Shown here: piece after piece, positions 25,983-35,020 of the stretch
Layout: every line of letters begins with the position of its first letter
Position numbering within the stretch: the first letter of the stretch is position 1
Assembly: GCA_947494825.1 (NCBI GenBank)
Contig: CANLWN010000006.1
Coordinates: 1-64,000 of the forward strand
Origin: an uncultured Flavobacteriaceae bacterium
Lineage (GTDB): Bacteria; Bacteroidota; Bacteroidia; Flavobacteriales; Flavobacteriaceae
Reading direction: 5' to 3'
Length of the DNA: 64,000 bases
The notes under the pieces: generated by a model
Seen by the model: only the letters and a program-made list of their open reading frames with translations
Database searches by the model: none
Told to the model about the DNA's origin: nothing
Translations under genes and position numbers: made by a program

Positions 25983-26162
25983 ATGTCTTATAAAGTAAAA
26001 AGTCTTATCTATTTTGTTTGCTTCCTGGCCACGGCCATCATGTATTACAGTATGGAACAGGATTTTCCGTTGGACGGGGACACCCAGGCCGTTGAATTGG
26101 CCGAGGTGGACTTAAATGAACTACCCGCCACCTCTGAGGAGACTGCCATGCGAACACCTTAA
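25983..26162 (+). CDS. Small single-helix membrane or exported protein
   Basis: The 59-residue product begins MSYKVKSLIYFVCFLATAIMYYS, a positively charged start followed by one hydrophobic helix, and then an acidic tail (DGDTQAVELAEVDLNELPATSEE). It may be a signal anchor or an exported peptide. The frame is open further upstream, but this ATG gives a sensible topology. A good terminator lies 31 bases after it, supporting a real transcription unit. No family was recognised. Confidence 0.5.
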   Translation: MSYKVKSLIYFVCFLATAIMYYSMEQDFPLDGDTQAVELAEVDLNELPATSEETAMRTP

Positions 26163-26192
26163 GCTCAAAATTTCCTATTCACCATCATACCG

Positions 26193-26219
26193 GGCGCAAC
26201 TAAATGTTGTGCCTTTTTT
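26193..26219 (+). terminator. Intrinsic terminator after the 59-residue protein gene
   Basis: GGCGCAAC (26193-26200) pairs with GTTGTGCC (26206-26213, one G-T pair) around a five-base loop and is followed by six T. Confidence 0.8.
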
Positions 26220-26305
26220 GTGTTAAAAATCCTATAAACTGCCCAAGGTGATTAAACCTTTGGTTTGCCCTTGGGTCCTAGGTACAAATCATAAAATTTA
26301 AACAC

Positions 26306-26749
26306 ATGAAAAAAGTAATTTTAGCAGTAATGGTCATGGCAGGTCTTACAGCCATGGCACAAAAGGGAGAAGGTAAAGGGCATCATGGATTCATGAAGGA
26401 CATGACCCCTGAACAATTGGCAACTTTACAGACCAAAAAGATGACCTTGGCCTTGGAACTCAGTGCAAAACAGCAGCAGCAGATCCAAAGAATAAATCTG
26501 GAAAATGCCGAACTGAGAAAAGCAAAAATGGAGGAACTTCGGACAAAAAAAGAATCGGGAAAACGGGAAAAACCAACTGCCGATGAACGCTTTACGATGC
26601 TCAATGAACGACTGGACAAAAAAATTGCAGCGCAGTCCGAACTGAAACGAATCCTAAATGAGGAGCAGTTTGAGCAATGGAAAAAGATGCAGCTTGCCAA
26701 GGACAAGCACCGAATGCATCGAGCCAGGGAAAAGCACGGCAGAAAGTAA
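26306..26749 (+). CDS. Periplasmic Spy/CpxP-like protein
   Basis: The 147-residue product has a signal peptide (MKKVILAVMVMAGLTAMA) and a mature part made almost entirely of charged helix rich in Lys, Glu, Gln and Arg (LSAKQQQQIQRINLENAELRKAKMEEL). Two LTPEQ/LNEEQ-like turns (MTPEQLATLQ and LNEEQFEQWKKM) mark the Spy/CpxP fold, the periplasmic chaperone-like helix bundle; flavobacterial members are often labelled DUF4890. The C-terminus is His/Lys/Arg rich. It is likely a stress-related periplasmic protein. It stands alone, 143 bases after the previous gene. Confidence 0.7.
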   Translation: MKKVILAVMVMAGLTAMAQKGEGKGHHGFMKDMTPEQLATLQTKKMTLALELSAKQQQQIQRINLENAELRKAKMEELRTKKESGKREKPTADERFTMLNERLDKKIAAQSELKRILNEEQFEQWKKMQLAKDKHRMHRAREKHGRK

Positions 26750-26887
26750 CTTACAAATATTCTTGGGTGCGGTTAGGGCCTTTAGCACTCCCGACCGTGC
26801 CCCAATACATTTCCCTGGTCCAATCCCGGTATAACTGCCTCTATTTGTCTTAGATTTGTATTTTTGATATAAGTCAATTCAATACAA

Positions 26888-27286
26888 ATGAGCCCGGTTC
26901 AATCCATTCAATTCTTTGTGGCCCTGAATTTATTCATCATGGGCCTGTCGCATTTCCTGCAACCCGGGATATGGATCCAATTCTTCCAATTTTTATATCA
27001 AAAGGGACATGTAGGGAACATTTTTAATGCCATGTTGTCCGTTGGTATGGGTTCCATCATTCTGGCATTTCATTGGCTTTGGAACTGGCCTTTGGTGCTC
27101 GTTACCCTCTATGGGCTTGCCCTGCTGCTCAAGGGATTTATTTTCTTAATCTTTCCGTCCATTGGGCTCCGCAGTATTGGAAGTGTCAACGAGAAAGCTT
27201 GGAAATTCAAATGGGTAGGGCTTATGATGTGCATACTGTCCCTGATGCTTGCGTACCCTCTTATTTCCACAGGAGTCTTGGGTTAA
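26888..27286 (+). CDS. Small integral membrane protein with four helices
   Basis: The 132-residue product has four predicted membrane helices (about residues 7-25, 40-62, 68-90 and 107-128) joined by short loops, with no signal peptide. No family is recognised. Two TAnnTTTG matches (26851-26858 and 26859-26866) lie 20-40 bases upstream, so it has its own promoter. It converges on hemL with only 18 bases between the stop codons and no obvious terminator in the gap. Confidence 0.65.
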   Translation: MSPVQSIQFFVALNLFIMGLSHFLQPGIWIQFFQFLYQKGHVGNIFNAMLSVGMGSIILAFHWLWNWPLVLVTLYGLALLLKGFIFLIFPSIGLRSIGSVNEKAWKFKWVGLMMCILSLMLAYPLISTGVLG

Positions 27287-27304
27287 AAGCTGCCTTGTTG
27301 CGCC

Positions 27305-28582
27305 CTAAAATACCTGTTTTACCGCCGCTACCGTACGATCCAGGTCGTCGTAGGAAAGGGCATCGTTCAGGAAGTAGCTTTCAAAGGCACTGGGCGGTAA
27401 ATAGATTCCACGTTCCAACATCCCGTGGAAATAGGTTTTGAAATGTTCATTGTTGCCCTTTGCCGAAGAGGCAAAATCCACGACAACTTCTTCGGTGAAA
27501 TGCACGGAAATCATGCTGCCAAAGCGGTTGATCTGATGTGCTATTCCTTTGGAAACGAGCACTTCGGAAATGCCTTTATGTAGGTAGGCGGTTTTGTCTC
27601 CAAGGCTCTGGAAAATTTCAGGGCTGTCGTTCAACTGGCTTAACATGGCCAGACCCGCACTCATGGCCAGCGGGTTTCCGCTTAAGGTTCCCGCTTGGTA
27701 CACTGGGCCATCCGGTGCCAGATGATCCATAATTTCGGTTCGGGCCGCAAAAGCACCCACTGGAAGTCCGCCCCCGATAACCTTTCCAAAGGTCACGATA
27801 TCCGCAGCAATTCCCAAAGCCTCTTGGGCACCTCCCTTTCCTAAACGAAAACCGGTCATCACCTCATCAAAAATCAAAAGAGCCCCTTCTTGGGTACACA
27901 AATCTCTTAGGCCCTTCATGAAATCCTGATCGGGGATGATGCAGCCCATGTTCCCGGCCACCGGTTCAATGATGATGGCGGCCAGTTCACCCTGGTTGGC
28001 CTTCACCAGCTCCTTAACGCCTTGGAGATCATTGTAGTCTGCGAGCAAGGTATCTTTGGCTGTGCCCTGTGTAACACCTGGACTATTGGGGCTTCCAAAG
28101 GTAATGGCCCCACTGCCCGCCTGAATTAGGAAAGCGTCCGCATGTCCGTGGTAACAGCCAGCAAATTTTATGATCTTGTCCTTTCCCGTAAACCCGCGGG
28201 CCAAACGTACGGCACTCATACATGCTTCGGTGCCACTGTTTACAAAGCGTATCTTATCGATATGGGGTACCATGGAAACGGCCAATTTAGCCAGTTCCGT
28301 TTCTATTTCGGTGGGCATCCCGAAGGAAGTTCCCTTTTTGGCCTTCTCCACAACGGCACTGATTACGGGCTCAAAAGCATGGCCCAAAATTAACGGGCCC
28401 CAGGATGCTATATAATCTATGAACCGATTTCCATCCACATCGTACAGATAGGCACCTTTGGCCTCCTTGACAAAGATAGGGTCGCCCCCTACCGCTTTAA
28501 ATGCGCGTACGGGCGAGTTTACGCCCCCGGGAATATATTTTTTCGCATCCTTGAAGAGGGCGCTACTTCGTTGGTAGATCAT
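27305..28582 (-). CDS. hemL: Glutamate-1-semialdehyde 2,1-aminomutase
   Basis: This PLP enzyme makes 5-aminolevulinate from glutamate-1-semialdehyde, the second step of C5 heme synthesis. The 425-residue product shows the family start ([13 protein letters not shown]), the cofactor-binding region and the catalytic lysine in [15 protein letters not shown] (near residue 267). Length matches. It is the last gene of a four-gene minus-strand operon, starting 2 bases after the glucosaminidase stop. Confidence 0.97.
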   Translation of the reverse strand: MIYQRSSALFKDAKKYIPGGVNSPVRAFKAVGGDPIFVKEAKGAYLYDVDGNRFIDYIASWGPLILGHAFEPVISAVVEKAKKGTSFGMPTEIETELAKLAVSMVPHIDKIRFVNSGTEACMSAVRLARGFTGKDKIIKFAGCYHGHADAFLIQAGSGAITFGSPNSPGVTQGTAKDTLLADYNDLQGVKELVKANQGELAAIIIEPVAGNMGCIIPDQDFMKGLRDLCTQEGALLIFDEVMTGFRLGKGGAQEALGIAADIVTFGKVIGGGLPVGAFAARTEIMDHLAPDGPVYQAGTLSGNPLAMSAGLAMLSQLNDSPEIFQSLGDKTAYLHKGISEVLVSKGIAHQINRFGSMISVHFTEEVVVDFASSAKGNNEHFKTYFHGMLERGIYLPPSAFESYFLNDALSYDDLDRTVAAVKQVF

Positions 28583-28584
28583 TC

Positions 28585-29415
28585 TTATTTTTTGATTTTT
28601 TCTGATTTGATGACAAGCCGCTGTCCTATGGACAGTAGATTGTCGTCCATATTGTTCAATTTCCTCAACTCGCTCACGGACACGAAATAACGTCGCGAAA
28701 TGGAATACAGTGTATCGCCTTTTTTAACGATGTAGGTGGTAAGGCCATAGTCCTTTGGCTGCCGCTGCACGGCATACCCCTCCTTCAACACCTCGTTGTC
28801 GTAGCGATAGAGCTGATATTGTTCAATAAAGGAAATCAACTTTTGGGGATAGCGCTTGTCGGTTGCATAACCGGCCTCTCTAAGACCCTTTGCCCATCTC
28901 TTGTAATCGTCCCTTCTAAGATTGAACAAAAATGCGTATCGGGCACGGGAGGAAAGAAAAATACTGTGATCCCGGAAAGAGTACATGGGGTGGTTGTACT
29001 TTCTAAAGCATTCCCCTTTTTCATCATCGTCGTGAAAATCGTAAGCACCCGTCCAGCCCCTATGACATTTAATCCCAAAATGATTGTTGGTCTTTAGTGC
29101 CAATTCGCTACGGCCAAATCCACTTTCCAAAATTCCCTGGGCTAGGGTGATACTGGCAGGAATACCATAGGCTTTCATCTCAAACTGCGCTATTTCCGAA
29201 AAAGTATCTATGTACTCTTCTATAGAAGAAATGGGAAATCGTACAAACTTGCCGGTATCTTCCGGCAAGGGGTAAAGTCCATTTTCATCGGGCACCTTAG
29301 ATTTTGTGCTGCGGACAGATACCTGTGATCCCTTACTGGCTGTAGTTCGTTTTTTTGTTCCGCACCCTAATGCGAATACGCCAAGAAACACAAACAACAC
29401 TACTCGTTTTATCAT
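28585..29415 (-). CDS. Glucosaminidase-LysM lipoprotein (peptidoglycan hydrolase)
   Basis: The 276-residue protein has a lipoprotein signal ([18 protein letters not shown]), a Ser/Lys linker, a mannosyl-glycoprotein endo-beta-N-acetylglucosaminidase domain (about residues 65-205, with [18 protein letters not shown] carrying the catalytic Glu) and one C-terminal LysM domain (about residues 228-272, [20 protein letters not shown]). It would cut peptidoglycan from the outer envelope, in cell separation or wall turnover. Its start overlaps the end of the upstream ACC-deaminase-like gene by 4 bases, and hemL follows after 2 bases, so the three are translationally coupled. Confidence 0.93.
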   Translation of the reverse strand: MIKRVVLFVFLGVFALGCGTKKRTTASKGSQVSVRSTKSKVPDENGLYPLPEDTGKFVRFPISSIEEYIDTFSEIAQFEMKAYGIPASITLAQGILESGFGRSELALKTNNHFGIKCHRGWTGAYDFHDDDEKGECFRKYNHPMYSFRDHSIFLSSRARYAFLFNLRRDDYKRWAKGLREAGYATDKRYPQKLISFIEQYQLYRYDNEVLKEGYAVQRQPKDYGLTTYIVKKGDTLYSISRRYFVSVSELRKLNNMDDNLLSIGQRLVIKSEKIKK

Positions 29416-30317
29416 ATGTCTATCAATGGTAAGTTCTTCTTTTTCAAAACAATGTTCATGCCAGCGATGCCCTGTAGGCCACCACTGTGTATGGCCAGTA
29501 TTTTAGTGCCAGGTCGAAAATAACTTTTTTTGACCAGATCCAGAACTCCAAATATCATTTTTCCGGTATATATGGGGTCTAAAGGGATGCCGGTCTCCCG
29601 TTTAAACCAATTGATGAAATTTATCAGCTCCCGATTCTCTTTGGCGTATCCTCCAAAATGATAGTCTAGCACCAGATCCCAATTGTTCTTGTGGACAAAT
29701 TTACGAATATCTTTGTGTAAAAAATTCCCTTTGAGTGCGGGGAAGCCCAAAATTTGCTGCTGCAAACCCGAGGAATTGATGATCCCGGCCAGTGTACCTC
29801 CCGTCCCCACACAGCCCGTAATGATATCAAAAAGGGCATCTTCCCCAGTTAAAATCTCTTCACAGCCTTTCACTGCCAGATTATTGGTGCCTCCTTCGGG
29901 CATTAAATAAAATGCGCCAAATTTCTTTCTCAGGGACTCAAGAAAATCGGCCTCTGCTTTTTCTTGATACTGCTCCCTGGAAATAAAATGTAATTCCATA
30001 CCCTGTTGTTTTGCCGCAACCAGGGTGGGGTTCTTTTCCCAGCGCTCTGCTATCTCTTCCCCGCGGATAACACCAATGGTCCGCAGACCATGGGCCCGGC
30101 AGGCATAAGCCGTAGCAGAAATATGGTTGGAATAGGCCCCGCCAAAGGTCAAAATTGTGTTGAGCCCCTGTCTCTTGACCTCCTGGAGGTTATACTTCAG
30201 CTTTCGGTATTTGTTCCCGGAAACATAAGGGTGTATTTGATCCTCCCGCTTAAGCGAGAGCGATACTTTCCTTTTGGCAAGAACGGGTAAATGGACGGAC
30301 TGGTTGACTACCTTCAC
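29412..30317 (-). CDS. 1-aminocyclopropane-1-carboxylate deaminase / D-cysteine desulfhydrase family enzyme
   Basis: The 301-residue protein is a fold-type II PLP enzyme. It shows the cofactor lysine region SGNKYRKLKYNL near residue 33-44, the GGAYSNHI loop and the phosphate-binding TGCVGTGGTLAG. Members either deaminate ACC or release sulfide from D-cysteine; the two activities are not easily separated by reading the sequence, and in marine flavobacteria the D-cysteine role is more likely. It overlaps the glucosaminidase gene by 4 bases and follows a small HEKIH protein gene by 18 bases. Confidence 0.85.
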   Translation of the reverse strand: MKVVNQSVHLPVLAKRKVSLSLKREDQIHPYVSGNKYRKLKYNLQEVKRQGLNTILTFGGAYSNHISATAYACRAHGLRTIGVIRGEEIAERWEKNPTLVAAKQQGMELHFISREQYQEKAEADFLESLRKKFGAFYLMPEGGTNNLAVKGCEEILTGEDALFDIITGCVGTGGTLAGIINSSGLQQQILGFPALKGNFLHKDIRKFVHKNNWDLVLDYHFGGYAKENRELINFINWFKRETGIPLDPIYTGKMIFGVLDLVKKSYFRPGTKILAIHSGGLQGIAGMNIVLKKKNLPLIDI

Positions 30318-30335
30318 AGGTCGGATTTTTCAACC

Positions 30336-30659
30336 TCAAAGGTATTTAATAAAGCTAAAAGGTTTTCTTTGGCCTAGATAATCCATGTTTTTTTCGTTTT
30401 CATAGGCCTCCCGTTCAAAACTGATGTTCTGATATCCTTTATAGCTATCAAAATAGAAAAAGGAACGTACGAACCATTCCAACAAATACAGCCCATAAAA
30501 GGGTAGAATGAACAGTTCTTGCTGTTGCCTTAAATGAATTTTCTCGTGATTGATCAGGACACTGTCGGCTTTAAGGGAATCGTTCTTTAGTATTATAAAG
30601 GGCCAAAGGGACAGGCCTACATAGTTCTTGTAAAAAAAATGTTTGAATACTAAAATCAT
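30336..30659 (-). CDS. Small membrane protein with a HEKIH motif
   Basis: The 107-residue product has a HExxH zinc-type motif (HEKIHLRQQQEL, residues about 38-49) followed by a hydrophobic stretch (FILPFYGLYLLEWFVRSFF) and a later acidic FEREAYENEK. The order HExxH, membrane-associated helix, downstream Glu resembles the core of M48/M56-type membrane peptidases, but it is much shorter than those families. It is first in an operon with the ACC-deaminase-like, glucosaminidase and hemL genes and lies 18 bases after a good promoter. Peptidase activity is unproven. Confidence 0.7.
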   Translation of the reverse strand: MILVFKHFFYKNYVGLSLWPFIILKNDSLKADSVLINHEKIHLRQQQELFILPFYGLYLLEWFVRSFFYFDSYKGYQNISFEREAYENEKNMDYLGQRKPFSFIKYL

Positions 30660-30682
30660 TTCCCAGTGTAAACGAAGCTAAT

Positions 30683-30716
30683 CAAAGATAATTGTTAAAA
30701 AACCAAAATAACCAAT
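30683..30716 (-). promoter_or_regulatory. Promoter of the HEKIH-ACC deaminase-glucosaminidase-hemL operon
   Basis: Minus strand TATCTTTG at 30683-30690 is a perfect -7 element, with ATTG at 30713-30716 as -33 and 22 bases between. The ATG at 30659 lies 24 bases downstream. Confidence 0.6.
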
Positions 30717-30718
30717 AA

Positions 30719-30997
<279 letters not shown>

Positions 30998-31072
30998 ACA
31001 AACAGAGGGGTTCGGCACGATTGTTGAGACGTATTTTAAGATAAAACTGTGTTAATTTCAAAAAAATTGGTT

Positions 31073-31657
31073 ATGAAAAAAATGAAACTTCTCGCAATAC
31101 CGGTGCTCCTGTTGGTATTCTTAAGCTCATGCGTTTCGGTGCGCGTGGCGTCGGACTACGATAGGGAGGCAAATTTCAACTCGTACAAAACCTATGCCTT
31201 CTACAAGACCGGTATTGATAAGGCCCAAATTTCGGACTTGGACAAAAAACGGATTCTAAAGGCCATTGATGCCGAGATGAGTTCCCGAGGTTTTGTAAAA
31301 TCCAATACCCCCGATCTTTTGGTCAGTATTTTCACCAAGGAGAGCGAGCGGGTAGACGTTTACAATAATAACTTTGGCTGGGGCTGGGGTGGTTTTGGAT
31401 ATGGCCGTTTCGGCTACGGAGGCTTCTATAATCCATGGTTTTGGGGAGGTCCCGGTTGGGGCGGAAGTACGGTAAGTACCAGCACGGAAGGATCTTTGTA
31501 TATTGATTTAATCGATACAAAAAAGAAGGAATTGGTATGGCAAGGAAAAGGCAAGGGCACCTTAAACACCCGTAGTATAGAGAAAAAAGAACAACGTATT
31601 CGGGAGTTTGTTTCCCAAATATTGAAGGAATACCCCCCAGCCATCGCATCCAATTAA
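31073..31657 (+). CDS. DUF4136-family lipoprotein
   Basis: The 194-residue product has a lipoprotein signal (MKKMKLLAIPVLLLVFLSSC), the DUF4136 start (VRVASDYDREANFNSYKTYAFY) and a conserved acidic segment IDAEMSSRGFVKSNTPDLLV. Between about residues 103 and 140 lies an unusual Gly/Trp/Phe/Tyr-rich stretch (WGWGGFGYGRFGYGGF, then PWFWGGPGWGG) before the C-terminal helix. An ATG 24 bases upstream (31049) exists, but the chosen one gives the regular lipoprotein signal. Function of the family is unknown; it is probably outer membrane associated. Confidence 0.85.
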   Translation: MKKMKLLAIPVLLLVFLSSCVSVRVASDYDREANFNSYKTYAFYKTGIDKAQISDLDKKRILKAIDAEMSSRGFVKSNTPDLLVSIFTKESERVDVYNNNFGWGWGGFGYGRFGYGGFYNPWFWGGPGWGGSTVSTSTEGSLYIDLIDTKKKELVWQGKGKGTLNTRSIEKKEQRIREFVSQILKEYPPAIASN

Positions 31658-31666
31658 AATACAGGG

Positions 31667-31826
31667 AGCGATCTGAAAAGTGTCAAATGTGAAAGTTGTC
31701 ACATCGAGCGCAGTCGAGATGTCTTGAAAATCAATGAATTTAAAAGTTCTCGACTGCCTGCCCTCCCGTACAAGACTTCGGTAGGCGGGGCGTTCGAACA
31801 GACATCAAAACACTTTTCAGATCGCT
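31667..31826. repeat. 160-bp palindromic element with 17-bp terminal inverted repeats
   Basis: The ends AGCGATCTGAAAAGTGT (31667-31683) and ACACTTTTCAGATCGCT (31810-31826) are a perfect 17-bp inverted repeat. Inside is a second palindrome ACATCGAGCGCAGTCGAGATGT (31701-31722), a core related to those at 42339 and 62290. No open reading frame or transposase fits inside, and no target-site duplication is obvious. It lies between convergent genes, so it may act as a terminator or be a non-autonomous mobile unit. Confidence 0.6.
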
Positions 31827-31875
31827 TCTTTATCCCTAACCCCAAAGCACATGACCACCGCGCTGTTTTAGGTGT

Positions 31876-33948
31876 TTAGTAATCGAGTACTTCCTCAATT
31901 TTCTTTCGTAGTTTTTCCGTAGAAGGTATCATGGTCTGCTCCAGGGTACTGTTTAATGGAATCGCTGGTAAGTCCTCACTGCCCAAGGTAAGCACTGGAG
32001 CATCCAAATGGGCGAAGCAGGCTTCCTGTATCTTTCCTGCCAATGCCTGGGCAAAACCATTATTGGTAGGCTCTTCCGTGACCACAATACACTTTCCCGT
32101 TTTTTTGACCGAATTCATCACCGTGTCCTCGTCCAAAGGGCTTAAGGTACGTAGATCAATGACCTCTACCCGATCCCTTAAACCTTTGGTGGCGTTCATG
32201 GCCCAATGTACCCCCATGCCATAACTCACCAGGGTCAGTGTTTCCTGGTCTTCCTGCTTCCATATTTCCTGCAGCACATTGGCCTTTCCGAAGGGAAGGA
32301 TATAATCTTCCGAAGGCTCAATGGAGGTAGCTCCTTTGGTTCCCGGGACTTTGCTCCAATAAAGCCCCTTATGTTCCAGGAGCAATACCGGATTGGGATC
32401 ATGGTAGGCTGCCTTTATGAGTCCTTTTAGGTCCGCTCCGTTACTTGGATAGGCAATTTTAATGCCCCTGATATTGGTCACAATACTTTCAACGGATGAG
32501 GAATGATAGGGGCCCCCACTGCCGTAAGCGCCAATGGGCACTCTCAAAATCATGGAAACCGGCCATTTTCCATTGGTTAGGTAACAACTTCGGCTCACTT
32601 CCGTAAAAAGCTGGTTGAGGCCCGGCCAAATATAATCGGCAAACTGTACCTCCACAATGGGTTTAAGGCCTACGGCACTCATCCCAACGGTAGACCCCAC
32701 AATAAAGGCCTCCTGTATGGGAGTGTTGAACACCCGATCATCTCCAAATTTTTGTGCCAGGGTGGCCGCTTCACGGAATACACCTCCAAGCCGTCCGCCC
32801 ACATCTTGTCCATAAAGCAGGCATTCCTTGTGTTCGCGCATCAGTTCCTCCACGGCGAACAAGGCACAGTCTACCATGACCACCTTTTCTTCCCGTTCGG
32901 GAAAACGTTCGCCCACTTCTTCCGTAATGGGTGTTGGAGCAAAATCATGGGTAAAAAGGTCTTCAGGTTTAGGGTCCTCGGCCAAAAGGGCACGTTCAAA
33001 ATCTGACTTTACCTTGGTAGTGGCAGCGTCTTCCAATTGCCTTATTTTTTTGACAGAAAACCCATTGTCGCGTAGCTGCTGTTTTAATACGGGATAGGGG
33101 TCCCGGGAACGTGCTTCCTCCAGATCATCGCGGTACCATTCCATACGGACACCGGAAGTATGATGGTTTAACAAGGGCACTTTGGCATGTACCAAAAAAG
33201 GGCGGCGTTCTTCCCGGATTTTTTCCAAAACCTCTTTCAGGACCCGATAGCTTTCCATGAAATCTGCTCCGTCAATGGAAACGGCTTCCAGCCCTTTGAA
33301 ACCTTTTGCATACTCAAAAGCGTTCTGTGCCCTGGTTTCTGCCGCATTGGCCGAAATGTCCCAGCCGTTGTCCTGTACCAGGTATAAAATGGGCATTTGT
33401 TTAAGGGCCGCCATCTGAAAGGCTTCCGCAATCTCGCCCTCGGTTACCGATGCATCACCCAATGAACATACCGTTACAGGTTTCAAATCCTTGGACTCCA
33501 GATACGGCGACCGATCCGCCGCTTCGTCGGCTATGTCCTGTAATTCCTTATACTGCATGCCCATGGCTACACCGGTAGCCGGGATGGCCTGCATTCCTGT
33601 CGCGGAGGACTGGTGTGGGATTTTTGGCTTGTCGTCATCCCGTAAACTCGGATGGCAATAGTAGGTTCGCCCGCCAGAAAAAGGATCATCCCTCTTCGCC
33701 ATAAGTTGCAACATTAAATCATAGGGTTCCATCCCAAAGGCCAAAAGCATGGCATCATCCCTGTAATAGGGAAATGCATAATCTTGTGGCAAAAGTTGCA
33801 TCCCCAATGCTATTTGAACGGCTTCATGCCCCCGAGAGGTAGCATGCACATATTTGGAAACCTGTTTAAAATTGGCCTCGTACAATTCGGTCATAGCCTT
33901 GGCCGTGCAGAGGTGCGAAAACGCCTTTTCTAGCAGTTGATCCTCCAT
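31876..33948 (-). CDS. Fused alpha/beta E1 component of a 2-oxo acid dehydrogenase
   Basis: The 690-residue protein joins the alpha and beta subunits of a thiamine-diphosphate 2-oxo acid decarboxylase. Residues 1-330 hold the alpha part with the cofactor motif starting GDASVTEGE at residue 164 and ending in VQDN (about 191-194). Residues 350-690 hold the transketolase-type beta part (LLYGQDVGGRLGGVFREA, EVQFADYIWPGLNQL, LRVPIGAYGSGGPYHS). Such fusions are usual for flavobacterial branched-chain keto acid E1. It starts in the last base before the aminotransferase stop, so it is coupled to it. The E3 subunit is not in the window. Substrate may be branched-chain keto acids or, given the neighbours, phenylpyruvate. 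Confidence 0.93.
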   Translation of the reverse strand: MEDQLLEKAFSHLCTAKAMTELYEANFKQVSKYVHATSRGHEAVQIALGMQLLPQDYAFPYYRDDAMLLAFGMEPYDLMLQLMAKRDDPFSGGRTYYCHPSLRDDDKPKIPHQSSATGMQAIPATGVAMGMQYKELQDIADEAADRSPYLESKDLKPVTVCSLGDASVTEGEIAEAFQMAALKQMPILYLVQDNGWDISANAAETRAQNAFEYAKGFKGLEAVSIDGADFMESYRVLKEVLEKIREERRPFLVHAKVPLLNHHTSGVRMEWYRDDLEEARSRDPYPVLKQQLRDNGFSVKKIRQLEDAATTKVKSDFERALLAEDPKPEDLFTHDFAPTPITEEVGERFPEREEKVVMVDCALFAVEELMREHKECLLYGQDVGGRLGGVFREAATLAQKFGDDRVFNTPIQEAFIVGSTVGMSAVGLKPIVEVQFADYIWPGLNQLFTEVSRSCYLTNGKWPVSMILRVPIGAYGSGGPYHSSSVESIVTNIRGIKIAYPSNGADLKGLIKAAYHDPNPVLLLEHKGLYWSKVPGTKGATSIEPSEDYILPFGKANVLQEIWKQEDQETLTLVSYGMGVHWAMNATKGLRDRVEVIDLRTLSPLDEDTVMNSVKKTGKCIVVTEEPTNNGFAQALAGKIQEACFAHLDAPVLTLGSEDLPAIPLNSTLEQTMIPSTEKLRKKIEEVLDY

Positions 33949-35016
33949 TTACACCAATTCCTTTTCAATTCTGACCATCCATCCAAAATGGTCTTCCATT
34001 TTTCCCGAGCGAATACCGTTGAGTGTATTCAGAACCATCTCGCTAACGGGATTTTCATCTGAAACATGGATCTTGGTATCCTTATATCCTATTTCCTGTA
34101 TCATGGCGATAGCAACGGCAGTACCGGTGCCAAAAGCCTCTTCTAGGGTACCTTTCCGGGAGGCATCCACGATTTCCTCTATGGTGATAGGCCGCTCCGT
34201 TACCTCATAGCCCTTATCCCTCAATAATTCTATGACACTCATCCTTGTAATCCCGTGCAGAATAGCTCCATCCAAACTCGGCGTGATAAATTTTCCATCT
34301 ATTTTAAAAAAGATGTTCATGGTCCCCACTTCCTGAATGTAATGGAACTCTTTGGCATCCAACCACAGCACCTGGTCATATCCTTTGGTCTTGGCTATTT
34401 CTGTAGGCCTGATAGCGGCCGCATAATTTCCCGCTGCTTTGGCCTCTCCGGTGCCACCGTGTGCCGCCCTGATGTATTTGGTCTCTGCCAACAGTTTTAT
34501 GGGTTTGGAAAAAAATGGTCCCGAAGGGGATGCAATGATGATGAACTTGTAGTGGGTGGCCGCGCGCATGCCTATAAAAGGTTCATCGGCGTAAATAAAG
34601 GGCCTCAAATACAGGGCGCTTCCATCAAAGGGCGGAATCCAGTCCTGCTCCAAGGCCACCAATTGCTTTAGTGCCTCTACAAAAAGGTCTTCCGGAAATG
34701 CGGGCATTCCCATTCTGTCCGCGCTAAAATTTAAGCGGGCGGCATTTTTCTCCGGCCGGAACAGCATAGGTGTACCGTCGGTATCCTTGGTGGCCTTCAT
34801 GCCTTCAAATATGGCCTGCCCATAGTGCAGCGCCATGGCGGCAGGATGGGTGGGGATTAGGTGCAGGGGCTCTATTCTTGGATTGACCCAGCGTCCCTCT
34901 TCAAAATCACAAATGAACATGTGATCGGTAAAGGTGGTCCCCAAAGGGATGTTGTTAAAGTCGAGCGACTTTATATTCGATTCTTTTACTCTGCTTATGT
35001 TGATCGTTTGTGACAT
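33949..35016 (-). CDS. Branched-chain-type amino acid aminotransferase (class IV)
   Basis: The 355-residue PLP enzyme begins MSQTINISRVKESNIKSLDF and shows the usual BCAT regions, including MALHYGQAIFEGMKA and the cofactor-area sequence LWLDAKEFHYIQEVGTMNIFF. A frame open further upstream would overlap the E2 gene; this ATG leaves 4 bases after the E2 stop at 35021. It transfers amino groups between amino acids and 2-oxoglutarate. Class IV enzymes of this type use Leu, Ile and Val and often Phe. It is sandwiched between E2 and E1, so its product is plausibly the substrate of that complex. Confidence 0.92.
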   Translation of the reverse strand: MSQTINISRVKESNIKSLDFNNIPLGTTFTDHMFICDFEEGRWVNPRIEPLHLIPTHPAAMALHYGQAIFEGMKATKDTDGTPMLFRPEKNAARLNFSADRMGMPAFPEDLFVEALKQLVALEQDWIPPFDGSALYLRPFIYADEPFIGMRAATHYKFIIIASPSGPFFSKPIKLLAETKYIRAAHGGTGEAKAAGNYAAAIRPTEIAKTKGYDQVLWLDAKEFHYIQEVGTMNIFFKIDGKFITPSLDGAILHGITRMSVIELLRDKGYEVTERPITIEEIVDASRKGTLEEAFGTGTAVAIAMIQEIGYKDTKIHVSDENPVSEMVLNTLNGIRSGKMEDHFGWMVRIEKELV

Positions 35017-35020
35017 GATA

